From Branchiostoma floridae (lineage: Eukaryota > Chordata > Leptocardii > Amphioxiformes > Branchiostomatidae), in NCBI RefSeq assembly GCF_000003815.2, contig NC_049990.1, positions 629,105 to 693,104 of the forward strand: DNA of 64,000 nucleotides, given 5' to 3'. The notes under the pieces are model-generated. The model made no database searches and was not told where the DNA came from. It was given only the letters and a program-made list of their open reading frames with translations. Positions 26,289 through 35,665 of this stretch are shown piece by piece (within the stretch, counting starts at the first letter, position 1; each line of letters begins with the position of its first letter). The translations under genes and the position numbers were made by a program.

Positions 26289-29117
26289 ATGGCAGGAAAT
26301 GTGCAGGGATTGCTTGTTGTGTGTTTCTGGGTTGTTTCTGTCAACCTTCTTTCTTCTGCTCGGGCCCAGGAGTTCAGCGTTTCCGTACCAGAAAACGTCG
26401 CTGTTGGGGAGAAAATTTTCAGCCTACCAGGGACCCGGGCTGGAGAAAAAGCGGAACTTCCGTGTGCCAAAATGGAGGGAGATCCGTACGGCCGCTTTAA
26501 TGTGACGATGAACTGCACTATTGTGGTCGCCAACCCGCTGGACTGGTCAGTACAGTCGGCATATCTGCTGACAATCCGCAGTGGAGTCCACAACACGAGA
26601 GTTAAGGTAGAGTTGAGTGACGTTGAGGGCTATCCTCCTGTGTATAACGAGACGTGTGAAACTCCGGTCAACCCTAACGGATGGACGGGAGATTTGCTGT
26701 TTAGAGTCAAGCTGAGTGCAGAAATGGTGACAGGAAGTGGAGACATTGTAACCAGTAGTGAGTTATACACACACTCCTCTTATCTCTGGAAAGTCAGACC
26801 TCCTGTGGATTGGCAGGTTCAAACAGACAACAGTGACTGTAACGTCCGCGTCATTTTGTATGACAACAGCGGGGATCATCAGGAACCACTTCAAGAGCTC
26901 TTGCGGAACCATGCACCCAGGTTGACGTGTACTTCTTTCTCCAAACTATCCCGCATTGTGATAGACCTGTATGATCTCAAGAGCTGGGCAGGAACAACAG
27001 CGCTTGATTCATTGAAAATGTATGTTCCTGAATCTTTCGTCAAACGCAGCGATCTCGGCATCGTTCTAATGTGGTCCTGGTCATCTCCTACGACAATAAC
27101 GGAATCGTTTTCTTGCGAGGCGCCAGCAGAAATAGAATTTACGATGAGAATGGATTCCATCACAATGTCAGCATATGCTGAATATATAGACATAGACATA
27201 AACCCAGTGGGCTGTCCAGTTGGAAAATACGGCTTCCTCTGTCACAAAACCTGCATCTGTAAGAACGGCGCCCGTTGCCACGGGTTTAACGGTGCCTGCA
27301 AATGTCCGCCCGGCTGGAAAGGTGTGGCTTGTGACATTCCCAAACGGGACGTCTCCATCACGACGACACCTAGCGACCCTCGCGATATCTACATTTCCGC
27401 AAATGTCATGTTTCATTGCAAGGCACACCATGTCAAAGTTAGGTCCATGTCGGTTGCATTTCTAAATAAGTCAAAGAAAGTCAGCCTTGGTGAAAATGAG
27501 ATTGACTTTGTAGTTCCGAACATACAACCAAACAACAACGGACCCTACACCTGCCAGGTCCGAGACACCCGGGGAAACACACTCAACACCACGTTTGTAC
27601 TCAATGTTACCAACTGTGCTCCAGACACAAAAGGTGCCCGGTGTGATGAAGTATGTGGTTGCCTACAACGTGCCAGCTGTGACCGCTGGGCTGGTTGTGT
27701 CTGTCCGCCGGGATGGACAGGAACCAGGTGTCAGACAAAATGTCCCCATGGCACGTACGGTCAAGACTGTGAAATGGAGTGTAGCTGCCAAAATGGGGCG
27801 AGCTGTAGCCCTAACGACGGTAAGTGTGACTGCACTGACGGGTGGTACGGAAAGGATTGTAGCAAACCGTGTAAAAACGGTCGGTTCGGTTGGAGATGTC
27901 AGCAGATTTGTACCTGTAAGAACAACGCTACATGTAGCAACGTGGACGGCAGCTGCGCATGCGTGACGCCATGGATGGGGCCGGACTGTGACCAATGGCA
28001 GACAAGCAGAGATGAACCACTGCCATTGCTAGAAATCCTGGTTTCACTAGGCTCCTTAGTCGTCCTTGTTGCCATAGTAATGGCCATACTCTACAAAACG
28101 GGCATTCTGGCTTGCTCCGCACCTGACACAGGTGAGGAGGACAAGATACTTTCCGAGCTGAGGAGAATGGAGCAGGATCTAGCACAGAGCCTACAGCCGG
28201 GCTGGCTGGGACGTTGGGAGAAGAAGATCAAACATCTTACTCCTGGGCCCCTGATAGGAGAAGGAATGTTTGGGCAAGTCAGAAAAGGACAACTGCGCAC
28301 ACCTGACGGAGAGCTTGCCGTTGCCGCCAAGACAGTTCGCGTCGAAAACTTACAGTCCTACCGAGACTTCCACAGAGAAGCAGCCATTTTGGTAGCTGTG
28401 CACCAACAACGAGATGGCGATTGTCATGAGTCCAACATTGTTCGACTTGTGGGGCTCATCACCAAGTCTGCGGAGAAGTACATTCTTCTGGAATATGCCC
28501 CAAAAGGCGATCTCTTGGGTTTGCTACGCCGATTTGGGAACATCAACGAGAAAGACCTACTTGGACACCTTCTTGGATACGCAGTCCACATAGCACAAGC
28601 TCTTCAAGAGCTGGAACGCCTGAGAATCGCCCATCGTGACGTGGCCGCTCGCAACGTCCTCATCACTGCCGATGACGTGGCCAAGCTGGCTGACTTTGGA
28701 CTGGCCAGAGATGTCTACAACGCCGACCAGTACATCCGATGCAACCGTCCAGGCGTTGACGAACTCCTTCCGCTGAAGTGGATGGCACTGGAGTCCATCG
28801 AGACCGGCGAGTACACCTGTCAGAGTGACGTCTGGTCCTTTGGCGTGCTGCTGTGGGAGATCGCCACGCTGGGGAAAGATCCGTGCTACGATGGCAGGAT
28901 GCAGCTGAGCTTTCTTCAGATGGTGGGGATTCTGAGGCAAGAAATACGGTTGGAGAGGCCGCCGGGATGTCCAGAGGACCTGTACCGACTGATGAGGTCG
29001 TGTTGGCGCGACGTTCCAGATACCAGACCGACTCCGGAAGGGATAAAAGAGAGGCTGCTGCAACTGAGACGTGCACTGCTTCCACATGACGTCATAGAAA
29101 TGGAGACTGTGGTCTAG
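26289..29117 (+). CDS. RTK3: receptor tyrosine kinase, type B middle domain
   Basis: Intronless frame of 942 residues, start AAATTATGGCA. Same domain order as RTK2: signal peptide (about 1-26), cadherin-like, middle, EGF, Ig, three EGF, helix, kinase. The middle domain (about 120-308) is type B and close to RTK1 (FRVKLSAEMVT, LLRNHAPRLTC), although RTK1 is inverted and 19 kb away. All catalytic motifs are present: GEGMFGQV, VAAK, HRDVAARN, DFGLARD, ALE, SDVWSFG. It ends METVV (PDZ-ligand pattern). The stop is TAG after GTGGTC, as in RTK4, and the last kinase third plus 1.45 kb of 3' flank is nearly identical to RTK4's, showing very recent exchange or duplication. AATAAA at 29677. Confidence 0.93.
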   Translation: MAGNVQGLLVVCFWVVSVNLLSSARAQEFSVSVPENVAVGEKIFSLPGTRAGEKAELPCAKMEGDPYGRFNVTMNCTIVVANPLDWSVQSAYLLTIRSGVHNTRVKVELSDVEGYPPVYNETCETPVNPNGWTGDLLFRVKLSAEMVTGSGDIVTSSELYTHSSYLWKVRPPVDWQVQTDNSDCNVRVILYDNSGDHQEPLQELLRNHAPRLTCTSFSKLSRIVIDLYDLKSWAGTTALDSLKMYVPESFVKRSDLGIVLMWSWSSPTTITESFSCEAPAEIEFTMRMDSITMSAYAEYIDIDINPVGCPVGKYGFLCHKTCICKNGARCHGFNGACKCPPGWKGVACDIPKRDVSITTTPSDPRDIYISANVMFHCKAHHVKVRSMSVAFLNKSKKVSLGENEIDFVVPNIQPNNNGPYTCQVRDTRGNTLNTTFVLNVTNCAPDTKGARCDEVCGCLQRASCDRWAGCVCPPGWTGTRCQTKCPHGTYGQDCEMECSCQNGASCSPNDGKCDCTDGWYGKDCSKPCKNGRFGWRCQQICTCKNNATCSNVDGSCACVTPWMGPDCDQWQTSRDEPLPLLEILVSLGSLVVLVAIVMAILYKTGILACSAPDTGEEDKILSELRRMEQDLAQSLQPGWLGRWEKKIKHLTPGPLIGEGMFGQVRKGQLRTPDGELAVAAKTVRVENLQSYRDFHREAAILVAVHQQRDGDCHESNIVRLVGLITKSAEKYILLEYAPKGDLLGLLRRFGNINEKDLLGHLLGYAVHIAQALQELERLRIAHRDVAARNVLITADDVAKLADFGLARDVYNADQYIRCNRPGVDELLPLKWMALESIETGEYTCQSDVWSFGVLLWEIATLGKDPCYDGRMQLSFLQMVGILRQEIRLERPPGCPEDLYRLMRSCWRDVPDTRPTPEGIKERLLQLRRALLPHDVIEMETVV

Positions 29118-30572
29118 ATTGTCTCGCTCTGAAGTTTGCAACTTAAACAACGAAATAATTTACAGCTTGTGTTTAGTTTATATGTTTGAATTATTTAGAG
29201 AAATGTATCATTTTTCCAGAATCTTATCTGGTGTGCCTAGTAATAATGCTTAACGTAACCAGTGTTGTGTTGATGCGATGGCTTTCGTTTTAACTGAGAG
29301 CATCTTAATTTGCTTGTACCAATGTCGACAGTAACAACTGCTGCCTTTATGTTATGGTTAAAGCAGAGCTGCACGCAGGTTACAAGCTTATCTAAATAAT
29401 GAGGATATGAAAATGTGGAAGGTGCTAATTATTCGTAACACGATATCCCAAATAAACAATATATATATAATGTTACGCACCTTTCTAGCTTAATTCCGTA
29501 TTGTGTTTAATGTTAATTTGCTGTTTGGTCATCTCAACTAATTACATCAACTTACAAGCTTAAGACGAAGAGTGTAAAATCCAAAGCTATAATACACGTA
29601 TATCATAGCCAGATGAAGAGGTGTTTATATCATAAAAGCCCACTTTTGACTGTACATGTGCCCATATCCATGTGTGAATAAAAGGCTGTGAATTTTTTTT
29701 AATCTTTTATAGTGCCTGGATTTGGTCTGTTAGTCCACCTTTCCAACTTGCAACAAATGGATAAAAATTGCTATGTACGTAACAGTTTACAAATTCAATG
29801 GAAATGTACAACGGAAGATCCTTAGATAAGATTATTTAAAAATTAAATCAGCTCGGATTAGTTTCATACAAACTAGTCGGTTTCTTTGACAGCACTAATA
29901 GCAATTAAGTTACAAAATGTACAAGGACTTTTCATATTTTTATATTTATGTCAGGGGGTAGGCATACAGTTTCTTCTCGGTTGATAATTCCTGAGAATGC
30001 AGATATGATAATTAACGAAGCCAAAGCAATTTCAGCTTAACAAAGATTTTCCTTACCGTTTTCAAGGGAAGAATATTCAAACTATACAGCATATCTTCTT
30101 TTGTGACGTTTCGTGACCTTCACAGAGCAGGATCATTCTACAAAAAGTTATCCCTTATTGTTTTTCTGCTTCATCTTGTTCCAATGAGATTTTATACTAG
30201 TGAACCTCTAATCTCCAAGCAGAGGTCATGATGTGGTTCACCCTCAGCGTTGTTGATTAATTTTTGCAAAAAATCAAGCACGCCTTTCCAGTATTGCACC
30301 TTTTTAGCACCCAGTAGGATTGCACTTTTAAAGAAAAGTGCAGCTCCAGATGAAATGCGAAGTAGACGTTGCTTTAGCTTAAAGACGCGAAGACCCAGAT
30401 AATGAGCTATTTCTTTACATTTGTCAGAGATAAGTGACACCCGAGACGGTGCTGTTGTACGCAATGACCCTGAACTTCCCGCGTCGAGAAGAACGAGGAA
30501 GCGGAGTAAGAACCCGCGTCGTTACCTCTGGGGTCTGTTTTCAACACCGAAGATACAAGTCAAGGTGAAATT
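28600..30572 (+). repeat. Recent tandem duplication, left copy
   Basis: From within the RTK3 kinase through 3' flank, and up to the RTK4 start, the sequence is almost identical to about 33690-35665, offset 5089-5093 bases. Differences include the length of a short (TA)n run near 29460/34550. This marks an unequal crossover or duplication of one RTK plus spacer. Confidence 0.85.
30192..30464 (-). pseudogene. Conserved antisense ORF upstream of RTK4 (possible exon remnant)
   Basis: 90 codons on the minus strand, starting 108 bases before the RTK4 ATG and pointing away. An identical copy precedes RTK5 (35285-35557); shorter or decayed copies precede RTK3, RTK6 and lie at the window end. Text such as CKEIAHYLGL, WKGVLDFLQKL and DLCLEI recalls helices of death-fold domains, but similarity is weak. 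Differences between the copies at 30192 and 49929 are largely amino-acid changing, so it is probably not under constraint. It ends in TCTCCAAGCAGAGG, a motif found ten times in the window. Could be non-coding. Confidence 0.2.
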
Positions 30573-33500
30573 ATGGCAACTGATGTGAAGGGATTGTTTG
30601 TTGTGGGTTTCTGGGTTGCTTCTGTCACCCTTCTTTGTTCTGCTCGGGCCCAGGAGTTCAGCGTTTCCGTACCAGAAAACGTCGCTGTTGGGGAGACCAT
30701 TTTCAGCCTACCAGGGACCCGGGCTGGAGAAAAAGCGGAACTTCCGTGTGTCAAAATGGAGGGAGATCCGGACGGCCGCTTTAATGTGACGAAGAACTGC
30801 ACTATTGTGGTCGCCAACCCGCTGGACTGGTCAGTACAGTCGGCATATCTGCTGACAATCCGCAGTGGAGTCCACAACACGAGAGTTAAGGTAGAGTTGA
30901 GTGACGTTGAGGGCTATCCTCCTGTGTATAACGAGAGGTGTGAAACTCCGGTCAACCCTAACGCAGAGCCGGGCGATTTGCTATACAGTGTAACTACATC
31001 AGGGGAATTTGTGACGACGACCGGAGATGTTTTCTTTAGCAAAGGAATACATATTACAAAAGTCCCCCACGATACTGACTATAAACGGGACTCTTGGATG
31101 TTTTCCACCGATAACAGTGATTGCAACATTCGCATAGCGGTGAAGACTGATCATATTTATGATTTAACAGTCTTACAAGATGTATGGGAAAACAACATTC
31201 AACAAGTTACATGCACTGCGGGTTACAAATCATCAAAGATAGTGATGGACCTGTTTAGTCTTAAATGGGGTAAAAACACTAGTATTGAGCATTTAAGGAG
31301 GTATGTCCCTGAACACGTCATAAAAGCAAGATATCTCAACTTCATCGTTGTCATTTCCTGGACGGTTCCTACAACAGAAGCAGTGCTATACAACTGTGAA
31401 ATCCCACAATTCCGCACCCCGGTCGGATCAACAGTGCATGACATCATCAGATCATTTGCAAATATTGAATATCTGGACATGCGAATAGCACCAGTGGGCT
31501 GCCCAGTTGGAAAATATGGCTTCCTCTGCCACAAAACCTGCATCTGTAAGAACGGCGCCCGCTGCCACGGGTTTAACGGTGCCTGCAAATGTCCGCCCGG
31601 CTGGAAAGGTGTGGCCTGTGACATTCCCAAACAGGACGTCTCCATCATACCCCCTTCACAATAGGCGCGATTCGATCGGAAGACTAGTTTACGAACTCTG
31701 ATTGACATTTTCGTGAGTAAGACGTCCGGTGTTCTCACGATCATCTTGCGATTTTTAGGGATCGCCGGCAGTTTCCAGGAGTCTTACGACGGTCGCGGTG
31801 CAGCGAAACATGTTCTTAACATATGCGACTAGTCGAAGGAAATCTCCAAAATCTCACAGCTGTTACCGAGTCGCAGATTGTGCGTACAAATCGTGCGTAC
31901 CTTGCAAGGGTATCGGTCAATAGTCAATCCAACGATTGAAGACCGACAGGCGAGCAAAGACATAGTTATTAATCATCGAGCGTAAATCGGATGGCGAACG
32001 CCCGTCAGTTGGGCAACGTTCGGGCGACATTCGTCCGACTTCCGTTTGTTTACAAATATTGAATTTCTGGGAATGCGAGGGTAATTCTAACATTGTGGCC
32101 CCTGTGGCAGTATGTAGGCTGACTTTGTGACACACTTTCTTTTCTTGCGTCATTTCTATTATGCCCGCGCATTCCATTCATTGTTTAAAAAGATTACGAC
32201 AACAAAATAAGCAACATTTATTGATCTCTTGCCTTTTTTTAGGAACGTTTTGTGTTACCTTGTCCGCGTGCAAGAGGTCATGGGAGGTTTATTATCATAG
32301 ATTTATTCACCGTCGATCTCACGAGCCTCGCGTATATGTGAGGGGGACAGTTTTGAGGCGAAAAATACGCAAGACCATCTTAGATTCTTAAAATCAGCCG
32401 ACCTTCCTGCGATCGCGAAGAACGTCCGAAGATCGTATATAATGTGAAGGGGGTATCACGACGACACCTAGCGACCCTCGCGATATCTACATTTCCGCAA
32501 ATATCATATTTCATTGCAAGGCACACCATGTCGACGTTAGGTCCATGTCGGTTACATTTCCAAATGCGACAAAGAACGTTCACTTCGATGTGAACGAGAT
32601 TTACTTTGTGGTTCCGAACATACAACCAACCAACAGCGGACCCTACACCTGCCAGGTCCGAGACACCCGGGGAAACACACTCAACACCACGTTTGTGCTC
32701 AATGTTACCAACTGTGCTCCAGACACAAAAGGTGCCCGGTGTGATGAAGTGTGTGGTTGCCTACAAAGTGCCAGCTGTGACCGCTGGGCTGGTTGTGTCT
32801 GTCCGCCGGGATGGACAGGAACCAGGTGCCAGACAAAATGTCCCCTCGGCACGTACGGTAAAAACTGTGCAAGGAACTGTAGCTGCCTAAATGGGGCGAG
32901 CTGTAGCCCTAGCGACGGTAAGTGTGACTGCACCGACGGGTGGTATGGAAAGGATTGTAGCAAACCGTGTCCAAACGGTCGGTTCGGTTTGCTTTGTCAG
33001 CAGGTTTGTGCCTGTAAGAACAATGCTACATGTAACAACGTGGACGGAAGCTGCACATGTGTGACGCCATGGACGGGACGGAACTGTGACCAATTGCCAA
33101 GCACAGATCAACCGCTGCTCGAAAGTCTGGTCTCACTGGGATGCTTAATCGTACTTGTTGCCATAGTGATGACAATACTCTACAAAAAGGGCATTCTGGC
33201 TTGCTCCGCACCCGACACAGGCGAGGAGGACAAGATACTTTTCGAGCTGAGGAGATTGGAGCAGGATCTAGCACAGAGCCTACAGCCGGGCTGGCTGGGA
33301 CGTTGGGAGAAGAAGATCAAACATCTTACTCCTGGTCCTCTGATAGGAGAAGGGATGTTTGGACTAGTCAGAAAAGGAAAACTGCGCACGTCTAAGAGAG
33401 AGCTCGCCGTTGCTGCCAAGACAGTTCGCGTTGAGGACTCACAGTCCTACCGAGACTTCTACAGAGAAGCAGCCATTTTGGTAGCTGTGCACCAACAACG

Positions 33501-34206
33501 GGATGGCGATTGTCGTGAGTCCAACATTGTTCGACTTGTGGGGCTCATCACCAAGTCTGCGGAGAAGTACATTCTTCTGGAATATGCCTCCAAAGGAGAT
33601 CTCTTGGGTTTCGTACGCCGATTTGGGAACATCAACGAAAAAGACCTACTTGGAAATCTTCTTGGATACGCAGTCCACATAGCACGAGCTCTTCAAGAGC
33701 TGGAACGCTTGAGAATCACCCATCGTGACGTGGCCGCTCGCAACGTCCTCATCACTGCCGATGACGTGGCCAAGCTGGCTGACTTTGGACTGGCCAGAGA
33801 TGTCTACAACGCCGACCAGTACATCCGATGCAACCGTCCAGGCGTTGACGAACTCCTTCCGCTGAAGTGGATGGCACTGGAGTCCATCGAGACCGGCGAG
33901 TACACCTGTCAGAGTGACGTCTGGTCCTTTGGCGTGCTGCTGTGGGAGATCGCCACGCTGGGGAAAGATCCGTGCTACGATGGCAGGATGCAGCTGAGCT
34001 TTCTTCAGATGGTGGGGATTCTGAGGCAAGAAATACGGTTGGAGAGGCCGCCGGGATGTCCAGAGGACCTGTACCGACTGATGAGGTCGTGTTGGCGCGA
34101 CGTTCCAGATACCAGACCGACTCCGGAAGGGATAAAAGAGAGGCTGCTGCAACTGAGACGTGCACTGCTTCCACATGACGTCATAGAAATGGAGACTGTG
34201 GTCTAG
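30573..34206 (+). pseudogene. RTK4: type C receptor tyrosine kinase interrupted by a transposon
   Basis: Frame 30573-31647 covers signal peptide, cadherin-like domain, type C middle domain and first EGF; it is broken after the codons for DVSI by an 808-base element (31648-32455), and coding resumes at 32459 with the Ig domain. The element plus its 3-base duplication removes 811 bases from alignment; subtracting them leaves one uninterrupted frame of 940 residues. The rest, Ig, three EGF, helix and kinase, is intact, with GEGMFG, VAAK, HRDVAARN, DFG and METVV. Read through, translation would stop inside the element, giving a soluble truncated ectodomain of 363 residues. The insertion must be recent, or absent from other alleles. 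TRSKRE at the kinase N-lobe replaces TPEGE of other copies. Confidence 0.88.
31648..32455. mobile_element. Harbinger-like MITE inserted in RTK4
   Basis: Inverted termini TACCCCCTTCACA / TGTGAAGGGGGTA, flanked by TCA at 31645-31647 and 32456-32458 (3-bp target duplication). A 226-base relative with TACCCC...GGGGTA ends and TTA duplication sits at 62096-62321. A 3-bp TWA-like target fits PIF/Harbinger. No transposase frame is seen in 808 bases, so it is non-autonomous. Confidence 0.8.
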
Positions 34207-35665
34207 ATTGTCTCGCTCTGAAGTTTGCAACTTAAACAACGAAATAATTTACAGCTTGTGTTTAGTTTATATGTTTGAATTATTTAGAGAAATGTATCAT
34301 TTTTCCAGAATCTTATCTGGTGTGCCTAGTAATAATGCTTAACGTAACCAGTGTTGTGTTGATGCGATGGCTTTCGTTTTAACTGAGAGCATCTTAATTT
34401 GCTTGTACCAATGTCGACAGTAACAACTGCTGCCTTTATGTTATGGTTAAAGCAGAGCTGCACGCAGGTTACAAGCTTATCTAAATAATAAGGATATGAA
34501 AATGTGGAAGGTGCTAATCATTCGTAACACGATATCCCAAACAAACAATATATATATATACAACGTTACGCACCTTTCTAGCTTAATTCCGTATTGTGTT
34601 TAATGTTAATTTGCTGTTTGGTCATCTCAACTAATTACATCAACTTACAAGCTTAAGACGAAGAGTGTAAAATCCAAAGCTATAATACACGTATATCATA
34701 GCCAGATGAAGAGGTGTTTATATCATAAAAGCCCACTTTTGACTGTACATGTGCCCATATCCATGTGTGAATAAAAGGCTGTGAATTTTTTTAAATCTTT
34801 TATAGTGCCTGGATTTGGTCTGTTAGTCCACCTTTCCAACTTGCAACAAATGGATAAAAATTGCTATGTACGTAACAGTTTACAAATTCAATGGAAATGT
34901 ACAACGGAAGATCCTTAGATAAGATTATTTAAAAATTAAATCAGCTCGGATTAGTTTCATACAAACTAGTCGGTTTCTTTGACAGCACTAATAGCAATTA
35001 AGTTACAAAATGTACAAGGACTTTTCATATTTTTATATTTATGTCAGGGGGTAGGCATACAGTTTCTTCTCGGTTGATAATTCCTGAGAATGCAGATATG
35101 ATAATTAACGAAGCCAAAGCAATTTCAGCTTAACAAAGATTTTCCTTACCGTTTTCAAGGGAAGAATATTCAAACTATACAGCATATCTTCTTTTGTGAC
35201 GTTTCGTGACCTTCACAGAGCAGGATCATTCTACAAAAAGTTATCCCTTATTGTTTTTCTGCTTCATCTTGTTCCAATGAGATTTTATACTAGTGAACCT
35301 CTAATCTCCAAGCAGAGGTCATGATGTGGTTCACCCTCAGCGTTGTTGATTAATTTTTGCAAAAAATCAAGCACGCCTTTCCAGTATTGCACCTTTTTAG
35401 CACCCAGTAGGATTGCACTTTTAAAGAAAAGTGCAGCTCCAGATGAAATGCGAAGTAGACGTTGCTTTAGCTTAAAGACGCGAAGACCCAGATAATGAGC
35501 TATTTCTTTACATTTGTCAGAGATAAGTGACACCCGAGACGGTGCTGTTGTACGCAATGACCCTGAACTTCCCGCGTCGAGAAGAACGAGGAAGCGGAGT
35601 AAGAACCCGCGTCGTTACCTCTGGGGTCTGTTTTCAACACCGAAGATACAAGTCAAGGTGAAATT
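33690..35665 (+). repeat. Recent tandem duplication, right copy
   Basis: Near-identical partner of 28600-30572. It contains the last part of the RTK4 kinase, 3' flank with AATAAA at 34770, and the 5' flank of RTK5 with the antisense ORF copy. Confidence 0.85.
35285..35557 (-). pseudogene. Conserved antisense ORF upstream of RTK5
   Basis: Identical 90-codon copy of the ORF at 30192-30464; identity follows from the recent duplication and does not by itself argue for function. Confidence 0.2.

Noticed and set aside
31648-32455. The interruption in RTK4 as an intron
   Set aside because: Ends are TACCCC...GGGGTA with target duplication, not GT-AG, and all other copies lack it.
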